The translations under genes and the position numbers were made by a program. 64,000 nt of DNA from an uncultured Lachnospiraceae bacterium (lineage in GTDB: Bacteria; Bacillota; Clostridia; Lachnospirales; Lachnospiraceae), in contig OMZG01000003.1 in the NCBI GenBank assembly GCA_900315505.1, positions 1 through 64,000 on the forward strand. Reading direction: 5' to 3'. Numbering within the stretch: the first letter of the stretch is position 1; the number at the start of each line of letters is the position of its first letter. The notes beneath the pieces were generated by a model, which saw only the letters and a program-made list of their open reading frames with translations, searched no databases and had not been told where the DNA came from. Of the stretch, positions 45,520-54,996 are shown in pieces.

Positions 45520-48213
45520 ATGGACGGAATACATTTTACAGATCAGGATGGTACCTTTGAACTTGAGAGACCGGAGGACTATAGCTATCTGTATTTCCCA
45601 CTGGCTGGGGAAAAGGGCCTGAAGAGCAGTATGGCTCCGAATCTCGGTGGTGATTCGAAGCTTGATCAGACTTCATTTCTGCTGGAGCCGGTGAGCTCTG
45701 AGAACCTGCACAACAACAGAAGCACCAGGAATTTCTGGGTGAAGACTGGCGATGGGCAGGCCTGGTCGGCGGCCGGAAGCTCTGCAGAGGCAGAAAATGA
45801 CAGGTTTACTGAGGCCCAGGATGATTCTAAGATCACGGCAGGCTTCATGTGGCAGACTATGGAGCGTTCCTCGAGGAAGTATGGGCTGAAGTCTCAGATC
45901 ACCTCCTTTGTGCCGGATGATCTGAATGCAGAGGTCATGTATGTGAAAATAAAGAATACCTCAGATGGTCCCCTTGATTTTACTCCTGTAGCAGCAGTTC
46001 CTATATATGGAAGAAGCGCTGATAATATCCGTGATCACAGGAATGTGACTTCGATGCTTCACAGGATCAGTACTGAGGAGTATGGCGTAGTCGTGACACC
46101 TACGATGTCATTTGATGAGAGAGGACACAAGAAGAATCATACATCATATTTTGTCGCTGGAGTCACTGGTGATGGAAAGGCACCGACAGAGTTTTTCCCG
46201 ACAGTAGATATCTACCTGGGAGAGGGCGGAACCTATACTCATCCAGGAGCAATATACAGAGATCTGCAGGGTGTGGTGTCCGGTCAGGACTTTGCCGGAA
46301 AGGAAGCAGTTGGCGCATTTGCATTTGAAAGGGTGACCCTTGCACCGGGAGAAGAAACAGACTTTACTATTCTCCTCGGAATTACCTCGGAGGGAGAGGA
46401 CCTTGCGCCGCTTATCGACAGATTCAGCAATGGCATGAAGACAAGAGTCGAGCTTCAGCTGGTGCAGGACTACTGGAAGAAGAAGGTGAATATAGGCTAT
46501 CACACGGGTGATAAATCCTTTGATGAGCTCATGAAATGGGTGACATTCCAGCCGTTTCTGAGGAGAATCTTCGGATGCTCGTTTCTTCCTCATCATGATT
46601 ATGGAAGAGGTGGAAGAGGCTGGAGAGACCTGTGGCAGGATTCCCTGTCGCTTCTGATGATGAATCCGAAGGAGGTAGGGGATGATCTGGTAAGCTATTT
46701 CGGAGGCGTCCGCATTGATGGAACCAATGCGACTATCATAGGAGACAATCCTGGCGAGTTCAAGGCAGACCGTAACGGAATCGCCCGTGTGTGGATGGAT
46801 CATGGTATGTGGCCCTTCCTTACAATCGAGCTGTATCTGAATCAGACCGGTGACTTCTCTATTCTTAGTGAAAAGGTTCCGTATTTCCAGGATCGTGAGA
46901 TTTTCCGCGGAACAGAGAAGGATAATGAATGGAAGGAAGAGAACGGAACCCTGCTTGTGGATAAGTATGGAAATATCGTTGAAGGCACAGTGCTTGAGCA
47001 CATCCTGATCGAGAATCTGACTGCCTTCTATGAAGTGGGTCAGCACAATATCATTCGTCTGCGTGGAGCAGACTGGAATGATGCGCTGGACATGGCAGAT
47101 GAGAATGGTGAGAGTGTTGCATTTACTTTTGCATACGCAGGCAATCTAAAGCGACTGTCGAAGCTTTGCAGATATCTGTCAGAAAAGGAAGGCATTTATA
47201 CAATTTCGATACCACGGGCACTCACTACACTTCTTGATACAGGAGCAGAGAAGTATGAGTCTGTTGAGAGCAAGACAGGTATTCTCAAGACATATCTGTC
47301 GTATGTACAGCCGTATATAAGCGATGAGAGGACTGATGTGTCTCTTGATCATCTTGCTGATAGCCTTGAAGAAAAGGCTGACTGGCTTATGAATTTCCTG
47401 AGAAGGCAGGAGTGGATAAGGACAGATTCAGACTCATGGTTCAACAGCTACTATGATAATTCAGGCCGTCGTGTCGAGGGTGTGCAGGAGGATGGAAGCG
47501 TCAGGATGATGCTTACAGGACAGGTATTTGCGATAATGAGCGGTACTGCAAGTGATGAGCAGGTAGCTGACATTGTAAGGGCTTGTGATGACTATCTGTA
47601 TAGAAAAGAGATCGGCGGATACCGCCTGAATACAGACTTCCATGAGCTTAAGATGGATCTGGGCAGGATGTTCGGATTCGCCTATGGAGAAAAAGAGAAT
47701 GGAGCCGTTTTCTCACACATGACTGTTATGTTTGCAAATGCACTCTATGGCAGAGGTTTTGCTAAGGAAGGCTGGAAGGCAATAAAGACTCTTACAGATG
47801 CTGCCATGAACTTTGAGAAGAGCCGCATCTATCCGGGAGTTCCAGAATACTTCAGCTCTGATGGCAGAGGAATGTACAATTACCTGACCGGCGCTGCCAG
47901 CTGGCTTATGATGACTGTTGTGCAGGAGATGTATGGTATAAAGGGTGTGGCAGGAGATCTGGTCATCACTCCGAGACTCTGTGCAGACCAGTTCGATGCT
48001 GACGGAGCAGCAGAGATCTCCCTTCCATTTGCAGGGAGCCGTATCAATGTGATCATAGAGAATCCTGGGAAAAAGGATGCAGGAAGCTATCAGATCAGCG
48101 GTGCTTTTCTCAATGGTAATGAGCTTTCGCATGATAGTGACTCAGTGTCTATAAGCAGAGCACTGATAGAGAATAAGGATAAGGTAGCGGATATCAGAAT
48201 TATGCTGGGGTGA
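45520..48213 (+). CDS. GH94-family glycoside phosphorylase (beta-glucan oligosaccharide type)
   Basis: An 897-residue GH94 enzyme. The stretches RGGRGWRDLWQDSLSLL and RGADWNDALDMA (acid residue D518 or the D521 of DWND) are the catalytic barrel. It is about 90 residues longer than its neighbour and clearly not a cellobiose phosphorylase paralogue. Laminaribiose phosphorylases are near 910 residues and cellodextrin phosphorylases near 980, so a beta-1,3- or beta-1,4-oligoglucan substrate is possible. It is divergent from the AraC gene and has AGGAGG. Confidence 0.8.
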   Translation: MDGIHFTDQDGTFELERPEDYSYLYFPLAGEKGLKSSMAPNLGGDSKLDQTSFLLEPVSSENLHNNRSTRNFWVKTGDGQAWSAAGSSAEAENDRFTEAQDDSKITAGFMWQTMERSSRKYGLKSQITSFVPDDLNAEVMYVKIKNTSDGPLDFTPVAAVPIYGRSADNIRDHRNVTSMLHRISTEEYGVVVTPTMSFDERGHKKNHTSYFVAGVTGDGKAPTEFFPTVDIYLGEGGTYTHPGAIYRDLQGVVSGQDFAGKEAVGAFAFERVTLAPGEETDFTILLGITSEGEDLAPLIDRFSNGMKTRVELQLVQDYWKKKVNIGYHTGDKSFDELMKWVTFQPFLRRIFGCSFLPHHDYGRGGRGWRDLWQDSLSLLMMNPKEVGDDLVSYFGGVRIDGTNATIIGDNPGEFKADRNGIARVWMDHGMWPFLTIELYLNQTGDFSILSEKVPYFQDREIFRGTEKDNEWKEENGTLLVDKYGNIVEGTVLEHILIENLTAFYEVGQHNIIRLRGADWNDALDMADENGESVAFTFAYAGNLKRLSKLCRYLSEKEGIYTISIPRALTTLLDTGAEKYESVESKTGILKTYLSYVQPYISDERTDVSLDHLADSLEEKADWLMNFLRRQEWIRTDSDSWFNSYYDNSGRRVEGVQEDGSVRMMLTGQVFAIMSGTASDEQVADIVRACDDYLYRKEIGGYRLNTDFHELKMDLGRMFGFAYGEKENGAVFSHMTVMFANALYGRGFAKEGWKAIKTLTDAAMNFEKSRIYPGVPEYFSSDGRGMYNYLTGAASWLMMTVVQEMYGIKGVAGDLVITPRLCADQFDADGAAEISLPFAGSRINVIIENPGKKDAGSYQISGAFLNGNELSHDSDSVSISRALIENKDKVADIRIMLG

Positions 48214-48250
48214 TATCTGGCTCATGGCAGCCCTACCAGAGGCCTATTTT

Positions 48251-48289
48251 GTCAATATTATTGACTAAAAAAGGCAGGTGATATATACT
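48251..48289 (+). promoter_or_regulatory. promoter and palindromic site of the HD-GYP gene
   Basis: TTGACT (48261-48266), a 17-bp spacer and TATACT (48284-48289). A perfect inverted repeat GTCAAT-3-ATTGAC (48251-48265) covers the -35. The predicted RNA start is near 48296, so the GTG at 48278 cannot be the start codon. Confidence 0.6.
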
Positions 48290-48322
48290 TTAGAAAAAGT
48301 TTATTTTTTAAGGAAAAACGAA

Positions 48323-49078
48323 ATGACATTTGATACAGGTATGGTTCTGGCGCTTCTGATCCTGATCGGTCTTGTAACCTGGCTGATTACTGAGATAATC
48401 CTGGGAGGACGCGCAAGAGAGACGGAAACAGCACTTGAGCTTGCAAATAAGCAGATAGAGATGGGAAATGAATCTGTGCTTGCTCTGGCGAAGGCACTTT
48501 TCTCAAAGGACAGGAGAACCGGTGAGCACTGCCACAGAGTGGCATACTACGCTGAGAAGCTGGCCAGAGCATACGGCTTCTCAGATGAGGGTGCAAGGAA
48601 TCTGAAGAAGGCGGCCATACTTCATGATATTGGAAAAATTGCCATTCCGGATGCAATTCTGAACAAGCCATCAAAGCTTACCCCTGAAGAGTACGAGATA
48701 ATGAAGACCCATACGACGGCTGGAGCAGAGATCCTGAAGGGGTTTACGATGATAGATAATGTGGCTGACGGAGCGAAATACCATCATGAGAGATACGATG
48801 GAAAGGGATATCCCGAGGGCCTGGCAGGTGAGGACATCCCACTATATGGCCGGATCATTGCGGTAGCAGATACCTTTGATGCAATGACAGCCAACAGGGT
48901 TTACCGCGGCGCGCTGGATATGGATCAGGTGATGGAGGAGCTTGAAAAGGGAAAGGGAACACAGTTCGACCCATATCTGGATACACTTTTCATGAAGCTG
49001 ATAAATGAAGGGGAAATAAGTCCGGAGAAGACATTTGAGATGTTCAAGAACCGGGATCTGATAACTGATATAGAGTAA
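48323..49078 (+). CDS. membrane-anchored HD-GYP domain protein (c-di-GMP phosphodiesterase type)
   Basis: A 251-residue protein with one N-terminal membrane helix (about 5-25) and a cytosolic HD-GYP domain (about 50-220). The metal site is in HDIGKIAIPD, then HHERYDGKGYPEGL and IIAVADTFDAMT. The GYP motif is intact, which supports cyclic-dinucleotide hydrolysis. There is no sensor domain, so input would come through the membrane helix or a partner. Start ATG 48323 follows AAGGA and fits the promoter. Confidence 0.88.
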   Translation: MTFDTGMVLALLILIGLVTWLITEIILGGRARETETALELANKQIEMGNESVLALAKALFSKDRRTGEHCHRVAYYAEKLARAYGFSDEGARNLKKAAILHDIGKIAIPDAILNKPSKLTPEEYEIMKTHTTAGAEILKGFTMIDNVADGAKYHHERYDGKGYPEGLAGEDIPLYGRIIAVADTFDAMTANRVYRGALDMDQVMEELEKGKGTQFDPYLDTLFMKLINEGEISPEKTFEMFKNRDLITDIE

Positions 49079-49091
49079 AGGCACATTCCAC

Positions 49092-50273
49092 TCATGACCT
49101 GCCTGTTTTTCTCACGACAAGAGCATTGGGCAGATATCGTCCGAGCGGGCTGACGCTTGATGGCTTCGTGATCTGCTGCCCCTTGTAGTACATAATTGAT
49201 GAGCTTCCGCCATCCAGATTGAAGGCCTGATAGGCATTATAGCGCATAAGGATTTTCTCACAGTCTGATACTGTGCATCCGAGTGAATAGCCGACCTGAC
49301 GGCCATCAATGATGAGCATCATGAAGTCGCCTGATCTGGTCTGGCCGATCGCGGTTCTTGGCTGTATGCCCATTCCGTAAGTGCCATCGACTACATTAGC
49401 ACCATCTACGATAAGGGCCGGATAGAATTCAAGTCCCCATCTGTAGCTGCTGATATCGGTATTGTAGTAATTGCTGATATACATTCTGCCATCGTTCTTT
49501 ACGCCGACGAATTTCCAGAAGCTCCGTTCCGGATGGCCTGTCTCTTTACCATTGTGTACACAGGCACCTCTTATCAGGCCTCCGCTGCCATGACCTCCTG
49601 CATCGCGGAATGCGCTTGCATTGATTACAACCTCGGCATCGTATCTCTTTGAATAGACACCGGCAGTTTCGCCAATGGTGCCTATACGCGATGATGTCTC
49701 TACGCTTACCTGGTCAGTGTTTTTTACTATTGCGAGCTTTCCGACATATCCATCGCCGCTTACACCGATGATTACAGTATTATTCGGTACATCAACAGCC
49801 AGGATCTTATCGCCCTCTCTGGTGAGAAGAGGCGCGCTGGAGCGCAGGTTATCAATCACGATACCGCTATAGCCGCTTTCTGTCAGATATTTGTGTGATG
49901 AAAGATATTCATTGAAAGACGATGAGTCAAGCTCAGGGTATTTTTTGAAAAAAGCATTTTTTTCGGTATCATCAGGCCTATCATCGGAACTGTCGGAGGT
50001 GGTATTATCCCAGTTGCTTTCAAGCTTCTCCTGTTCAGCCTCCTCTGCATCACGTCTGCTCATTACTTCATCAATTATCGAATGTGGGATGAACATTGTC
50101 GCAAGCCACTTGTGCGAATTGGTGGTCATCGCTGTTTCTATATAGATGTCCCGCCATTTTCTGACGAACGGGATCGGACTGAAGACAAATATCAGATATG
50201 AAGCGATCAGACATCCTATGATTATGAGTATAGTATATTTAAGCTTTCTGTGAGCCTTTTTTCTGTAAGCCAT
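49092..50273 (-). CDS. phosphodiester glycosidase (NAGPA-domain) membrane protein
   Basis: A 393-residue protein with one N-terminal membrane helix (about 13-33), an extracellular linker with an acidic S/D-rich part, and a C-terminal NAGPA domain (about 190-390). Family stretches are INASAFRDAGG, GIQPRTAIGQTRSGDFMMLIIDG and AFNLDGGSSSIMYY. NAGPA domains uncover N-acetylglucosamine-1-phosphodiester bonds; in bacteria they are linked to wall or exopolysaccharide work. ATG 50273 (MAYRKKAHR) is preferred since GGAG lies 7-10 bases upstream; an ATG at 50315 has no ribosome site. Confidence 0.88.
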   Translation of the reverse strand: MAYRKKAHRKLKYTILIIIGCLIASYLIFVFSPIPFVRKWRDIYIETAMTTNSHKWLATMFIPHSIIDEVMSRRDAEEAEQEKLESNWDNTTSDSSDDRPDDTEKNAFFKKYPELDSSSFNEYLSSHKYLTESGYSGIVIDNLRSSAPLLTREGDKILAVDVPNNTVIIGVSGDGYVGKLAIVKNTDQVSVETSSRIGTIGETAGVYSKRYDAEVVINASAFRDAGGHGSGGLIRGACVHNGKETGHPERSFWKFVGVKNDGRMYISNYYNTDISSYRWGLEFYPALIVDGANVVDGTYGMGIQPRTAIGQTRSGDFMMLIIDGRQVGYSLGCTVSDCEKILMRYNAYQAFNLDGGSSSIMYYKGQQITKPSSVSPLGRYLPNALVVRKTGRS

Positions 50274-50308
50274 TGCTGTTCTCCGTTTATATAGCAAGTC
50301 TATAACCC

Positions 50309-50385
50309 GTTGCATACAATACCATAATTAAGATGCGTTGTAAACTCTGTTTTGTTGATATGCACTGATGCTTTTGTTGCATACA
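50309..50385 (+). promoter_or_regulatory. repeated GTTGCATACA sites upstream of hcp
   Basis: The 10-mer GTTGCATACA occurs at 50309-50318 and 50376-50385 in the 154-base gap between the NAGPA and hcp genes; the second copy reads on to CAAC. This could be a paired site for a redox or nitric-oxide regulator. The regulator is not known. Confidence 0.35.
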
Positions 50386-50469
50386 CAACGGAATTTCATC
50401 TGTTTTTCTGATAAAACTATTCATGTCAGATGAAAAGAGACATGAAAATTATTTTTTGGAGGTTTTATC

Positions 50470-52110
50470 ATGGAAAATCAGATGTTTTGTTATCAGTGTC
50501 AGGAGACAGCAGGCTGCAAGGGCTGCACAGTATCAGGTGTGTGCGGCAAGAAACCAGAGGTCGCAAGAATGCAGGATCTGCTCATTTATGTGACTAAGGG
50601 ACTCAGTGCGGTAACTACTGCATTAAGAAAAAAGGGAAAAGAGATTCCTGAAAAGATAAATCATCTTGTTACAGTAAATCTGTTCACAACTATCACAAAT
50701 GCGAACTTCGACCTTGATGCTATTAAGGCAAAGGTTACAGAGACACTTTCAGAGAAGGCAGAGCTTTTAAATGAGCTTTCAGAAGCTGAAAAGAATGCAC
50801 TTCCGGAAGCCGCCAGATGGAACGGAAATGAAGCTGAATATGACGCCAAGGCATGGAAGGAAGGGGTTCTTTCTACAAAGGATGAGGATATCAGATCTCT
50901 TAGAGAGCTGATCACATACGGACTCAAGGGACTCTCAGCTTATACGAAGCATGCCAATGCGCTTCTTAAGGATGATCCAGAAGTTGATGCATTCATTCAG
51001 GAAACTCTGTCAAAGACTCTTGATGATTCACTTACAGTAGATGATCTCGTAGCTCTTACACTTGAGACAGGTAAGTACGGTGTAGCGGGCATGGCAGATC
51101 TTGATACAGCAAATACTACTGCCTATGGCAATCCTGAGATCACAAAGGTAGATATAGGTGTAAGAAAAAATCCTGGAATCCTCATTTCAGGTCATGACTT
51201 AAAAGACCTTGAGATGCTTCTCGAGCAGACAAAGGGAACAGGAGTAGATGTATATACTCATTCTGAGATGCTTCCGGCTCACTACTATCCATTCTTCAAG
51301 AAGTATGATAACTTCGCCGGCAACTATGGAAATGCATGGTGGAAGCAGAAGGAAGAGTTCGAGAGCTTCAATGGGCCAATCCTTATGACGACCAACTGCA
51401 TCGTGCCTCCAAAGGACAGCTACAAGGACAGACTCTGGACAACAGGCGCAGCAGGTTATCCGGGATGCAGGCATATTGATGCTGCTTATGGTGAGACGAA
51501 GGATTTCACTCCGATCATCGAGCAGGCTAAGAAATGTCAGGCTCCTACAGAAATAGAGACAGGAACTATTGTCGGTGGATTTGCTCATGAGCAGGTATTT
51601 GCACTTGCAGACCAGATCGTTGATGCAGTAAAGAGCGGAGCTATTAAGAAGTTCGTAGTAATGGCAGGCTGTGATGGCAGAGCTAAGTCCAGAAACTATT
51701 ATACTGATTTTGCTAAAGCTCTTCCAAAGGATGCCGTGATCCTTACTGCAGGCTGCGCGAAATATAAGTACAACAAGCTCAACCTCGGTGACATCAATGG
51801 AATCCCAAGAGTGCTCGATGCTGGACAGTGCAATGATTCATATTCACTTGCACTTATCGCTCTTAAGCTAAAAGAGATATTCGGACTTGATGATGTAAAC
51901 GATCTGCCGATCGTCTACAATATCGCCTGGTATGAGCAGAAGGCTGTAATCGTCCTTCTTGCACTTCTTTACCTGGGCGTGAAGAACATTCATCTTGGAC
52001 CGACACTTCCGGCATTCCTTTCCCCGAATGTAGCAAAGGTACTTGTCGACAACTTCGGCATCGCAGGAATCGGAACAGTGGAAGATGATATGAAGCTGTT
52101 CTTTGAATAA
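50470..52110 (+). CDS. hcp: hydroxylamine reductase (hybrid-cluster protein)
   Basis: A 546-residue iron-sulfur protein. The N-terminal cluster cysteines are C7, C10, C19 and C25 (with C16 in addition) in the strict-anaerobe CX2CX8CX5C spacing. The hybrid cluster ligands lie in the C-terminal half (e.g. [26 protein letters not shown]). It detoxifies nitric oxide or hydroxylamine. It stands alone with its own terminator; no Hcr reductase gene follows. GGAGG lies 9 bases before the ATG. Confidence 0.97.
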   Translation: MENQMFCYQCQETAGCKGCTVSGVCGKKPEVARMQDLLIYVTKGLSAVTTALRKKGKEIPEKINHLVTVNLFTTITNANFDLDAIKAKVTETLSEKAELLNELSEAEKNALPEAARWNGNEAEYDAKAWKEGVLSTKDEDIRSLRELITYGLKGLSAYTKHANALLKDDPEVDAFIQETLSKTLDDSLTVDDLVALTLETGKYGVAGMADLDTANTTAYGNPEITKVDIGVRKNPGILISGHDLKDLEMLLEQTKGTGVDVYTHSEMLPAHYYPFFKKYDNFAGNYGNAWWKQKEEFESFNGPILMTTNCIVPPKDSYKDRLWTTGAAGYPGCRHIDAAYGETKDFTPIIEQAKKCQAPTEIETGTIVGGFAHEQVFALADQIVDAVKSGAIKKFVVMAGCDGRAKSRNYYTDFAKALPKDAVILTAGCAKYKYNKLNLGDINGIPRVLDAGQCNDSYSLALIALKLKEIFGLDDVNDLPIVYNIAWYEQKAVIVLLALLYLGVKNIHLGPTLPAFLSPNVAKVLVDNFGIAGIGTVEDDMKLFFE

Positions 52111-52132
52111 AAACAACCTGTTTTCAAAATGG

Positions 52133-52162
52133 CAGTCCGTTTATGAGACGGGCTGTTTTTTT
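52133..52162 (+). terminator. hcp terminator
   Basis: An 8-bp stem (52133-52140 with 52148-52155, one G-T pair) with a 7-base loop is followed by seven Ts. Confidence 0.9.
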
Positions 52163-52165
52163 GAT

Positions 52166-52193
52166 TTGATATTCCTGCGTGGCATGTTATAAT
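52166..52193 (+). promoter_or_regulatory. promoter of the MutS-like gene
   Basis: TTGATA (52166-52171), a 16-bp spacer and TATAAT (52188-52193), directly after the hcp terminator. The leader is about 55 bases with a GAGG site. Confidence 0.65.
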
Positions 52194-52254
52194 TTTCTCA
52201 GAATTTATGAAATGCAAGGACGCTTGCTGATAAGACAATCGAGGATATGTAAAT

Positions 52255-53943
52255 ATGAAAAAGTTAAGTCTGCTATTCCCGGACAGGGATGATAAGAAAT
52301 ATAAGAGACTGAGTGAGACCACAGTTCATGATCTGGGGATGGATTCGATAATAGATTCTCTTACTGACAAGAAGACAGAGCAGGTCTATATCTACAATGT
52401 GATGAGGCTGGAGACCGCAGATCCGGATATAGTCCAGTACAGATGTGATGTATTCGATGATATTTTTCATAATAAAAAAATGAGAGATGACATCGTGGAT
52501 ATAATGAGCCGTATCAATTTCCTGAAGGAATATGGCAGCTATACCCACGACAGGGATCATGACGCAGGTGCTTTTGATCTGCTGCACAGGCTGCAGGAGA
52601 TCGGAGACTATATCGAGAGCATAGAAGCTATCTATAAGTGTCTGACTGATGCGGACATTCATTCTAAGGGGCTTCTCGATCTGAAAAAATATGTGACAGA
52701 TCTTTTCGAAGATAATGGTTTCGAAGGGATGAAGAAGGATGTGGCAGCACTAAGAGCAGATACATCTGATCTTAAGAGTATTACAGTGGGAATCAATCTT
52801 AATGAGGCTTTTGAGGCGCAGAGTATAGGAGTTATTTCCCTGAATAATAAGCCTTTTACAAAGTCAGGAATCATTTCGAACTGGGTAGACAAGATGTCCA
52901 CAAAGGATCAGATAGGCGATGGAACTGACTGGGACGGTTCTTATCACTTTGAGCAGTTCGATGCAAAGCCGGAGGGCCTGTCTGATAATACGACAAAAGC
53001 ACTTACCGCAATGGTGAATCCATTTGCCTATGCATCTCTGGCTTGTGTACCTGAAAATGATAATTCCACGCGGTCGGTAACTAACTATATGAATCAGGTG
53101 ACAAACCATATGCTGCATCGCACGATAAAGCATCTGAAGGATGTGCTGAATAAATACAGCATGCTGACAATCACGGATATTACTGATCTGATGCCGGAGT
53201 TTATCTACTACATCAGGTGGGCTGAATATATTGAAAAACTCTCACAGAAGGGATATTCATTTGCACGTCCTCAGTGCAGTAATGAGGCAATGTCTGCCGA
53301 GGGGATCTATAATATCAAGCTGGCCGCTCTTGAAAATCATGATGCAGGCCATATCATAACCAATGATATTGATTTCTCGGATGAGCATCGGATTTACATC
53401 CTTACAGGTGCGAACCGTGGTGGAAAGACAACGATCACTCAGGCGGTCGGACAGCTTTTCTTTATGGCAGAAGGTGGGATCTATGTTCCTGCGAGCCAGT
53501 TTTATTTTACTCCCGTAGATGCAATATACACGCATTTCCCTGCCGATGAAGACAAAACCATGGAGCTTGGAAGACTGGGTGAAGAGTGTCAGAGATTCCG
53601 TGAAATCTACAAGGATTCTACGAATAACAGTCTGCTGCTTCTGAATGAGACGTTTTCTACGACATCATTCGAAGAAGGATATTACATTGCAAGAGATGCA
53701 GTAAGAGCAATGCTCCTTAAGGGATGCCGGGTCATTTACAATACCCATATGCACAAGCTGGCAGAGGATATATATGAGATGAATCAGGAATCAAAAAAAT
53801 ATCAGGCAGCATCTCTTGTTGTAAAATCCGATGGCGGCAACCGTTCATACAAGGTAGAGGTCGCTCCACCGGCCGGAATGTCATACGCAAAGGACATAGC
53901 TGAAAAGTATGGTGTCACATATGAAATGCTGACGAAGGGATAA
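52255..53943 (+). CDS. MutS-like ATPase lacking mismatch-recognition domains
   Basis: A 562-residue protein with the MutS core (helical lever about 30-360) and ATPase domain (about 365-562). The Walker A loop is GANRGGKTT; the Walker B region is SLLLLNETFSTTS, followed by a THMHKLAE sensor histidine. It has no N-terminal mismatch-binding or connector domain and no Smr nuclease, so it is not MutS1 or MutS2. Related MutS-like proteins in Clostridia have no assigned role. The usual Walker B DE pair reads NE here. Confidence 0.85.
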   Translation: MKKLSLLFPDRDDKKYKRLSETTVHDLGMDSIIDSLTDKKTEQVYIYNVMRLETADPDIVQYRCDVFDDIFHNKKMRDDIVDIMSRINFLKEYGSYTHDRDHDAGAFDLLHRLQEIGDYIESIEAIYKCLTDADIHSKGLLDLKKYVTDLFEDNGFEGMKKDVAALRADTSDLKSITVGINLNEAFEAQSIGVISLNNKPFTKSGIISNWVDKMSTKDQIGDGTDWDGSYHFEQFDAKPEGLSDNTTKALTAMVNPFAYASLACVPENDNSTRSVTNYMNQVTNHMLHRTIKHLKDVLNKYSMLTITDITDLMPEFIYYIRWAEYIEKLSQKGYSFARPQCSNEAMSAEGIYNIKLAALENHDAGHIITNDIDFSDEHRIYILTGANRGGKTTITQAVGQLFFMAEGGIYVPASQFYFTPVDAIYTHFPADEDKTMELGRLGEECQRFREIYKDSTNNSLLLLNETFSTTSFEEGYYIARDAVRAMLLKGCRVIYNTHMHKLAEDIYEMNQESKKYQAASLVVKSDGGNRSYKVEVAPPAGMSYAKDIAEKYGVTYEMLTKG

Positions 53944-53974
53944 TGGAGAGAAGAAAATACAGTTATATTTTGGT

Positions 53975-54003
53975 TTGATAGCAAAGAATTATTTGTGTAT
54001 AAT
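53975..54003 (+). promoter_or_regulatory. promoter of the LD-carboxypeptidase gene, predicted leaderless start
   Basis: TTGATA (53975-53980), a 17-bp spacer and perfect TATAAT (53998-54003). The ATG at 54010 follows after 6 bases with no ribosome site. The upstream GTG at 53995 lies in the promoter and cannot be used from it. Confidence 0.65.
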
Positions 54004-54009
54004 GGGGCT

Positions 54010-54993
54010 ATGATTTATCCAGAATTTTTACAGAATGGCAGTACGATTGGTATTGCGGCACCGAGTGCCGGTGTCGGCGATGATATAGATGACTGGGAGA
54101 AAAGTATCGGTGTTCTCGAAAGAGAAGGTTTTCAGATATCTGAGACTCCGTCAGTCAGGAATAATGATGAAAGAAGCGCAGATGCTGTGACAAGAGGCAG
54201 GGAACTTACATCACTCTTTACTGACCTGAAGGCTGATTTCGTGATGTGTGCAGCCGGTGGTGATTTTCTCGATGAGTGCCTGCCGTATGTGGATTTCGAG
54301 GCGATGAAGATCAATCCGAAGTGGATCATGGGTGCTTCAGATCCGACCGGGATTCTGTATCCATATACGACTAAGTATGATGTAGCGACAATATACGGAC
54401 TAAATGCCGGAAGCTACAGCGAGTCTCCACTGCCGGACTATGCAGAGGACAATCTAAAGATCATTAAGGGTGAGAAGTTTACAGAGACGAGTTTCCCAAA
54501 GTATATGTCAGTACCGACATTCCAGGCAGACCATATAAAGTATGACAAGGATTCTGATATGACCTGCTCCGTGTCTCGGCTTGATGCAAAGGGCAGATGC
54601 ATAGGTGGGTGCATTGATGTGCTAAAAGATCTGATTGGTACTCCGTATGATGGCACAAAGGATTTTATAAAGAGATATCGGGATGACCATTTCATCTGGT
54701 ACTTCGATAATTTCTCTCTGAGTGCAGAGGTCTTCTACAGGACGCTCCTTCAGATGAAATATGCAGGATGGTTTGAAGGCACAGAGGCTGTCATTGTGGG
54801 GCGTACTCTTTTTGAGTCATCTGATACAGGAATGACATATGAGGATGCTACGAGGATGGCTCTTGGCAATATTCCGGTTATCAATAGAGCAGACATCGGA
54901 CATACAGTGCCACATATGACAATGATAAATGGTGCGATGATGCACCTGTCATACAGGAATGCTAAGATGAAAGTTACTTTTTCGCTGGTGTAA
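54010..54993 (+). CDS. S66-family LD-carboxypeptidase-like protein
   Basis: A 327-residue cytosolic protein of the S66 family (LdcA/MccF). The N-terminal IGIAAPSAGVGDD and MCAAGGDFLDECLPYVDFEAM, then WIMGASDPTGILYP around the nucleophile serine, fit the fold, and a C-terminal catalytic histidine follows (IGHTVPHMTM). In MccF-like proteins such serine peptidases cut microcin C or recycle muropeptides. The nucleophile region reads GASDPT. It overlaps no gene and is followed by cobS after 3 bp. Confidence 0.85.
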   Translation: MIYPEFLQNGSTIGIAAPSAGVGDDIDDWEKSIGVLEREGFQISETPSVRNNDERSADAVTRGRELTSLFTDLKADFVMCAAGGDFLDECLPYVDFEAMKINPKWIMGASDPTGILYPYTTKYDVATIYGLNAGSYSESPLPDYAEDNLKIIKGEKFTETSFPKYMSVPTFQADHIKYDKDSDMTCSVSRLDAKGRCIGGCIDVLKDLIGTPYDGTKDFIKRYRDDHFIWYFDNFSLSAEVFYRTLLQMKYAGWFEGTEAVIVGRTLFESSDTGMTYEDATRMALGNIPVINRADIGHTVPHMTMINGAMMHLSYRNAKMKVTFSLV

Positions 54994-54996
54994 GGT

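Noticed and set aside
46144..47046. 300-codon frame on the minus strand inside the second GH94 gene
   Set aside because: It is antisense to a clear GH94 catalytic domain and has no recognisable protein features or ribosome site.
48278..48322. GTG start adding 15 residues to the HD-GYP protein
   Set aside because: The GTG lies between the -35 and -10 boxes of a good promoter, upstream of the expected RNA start.
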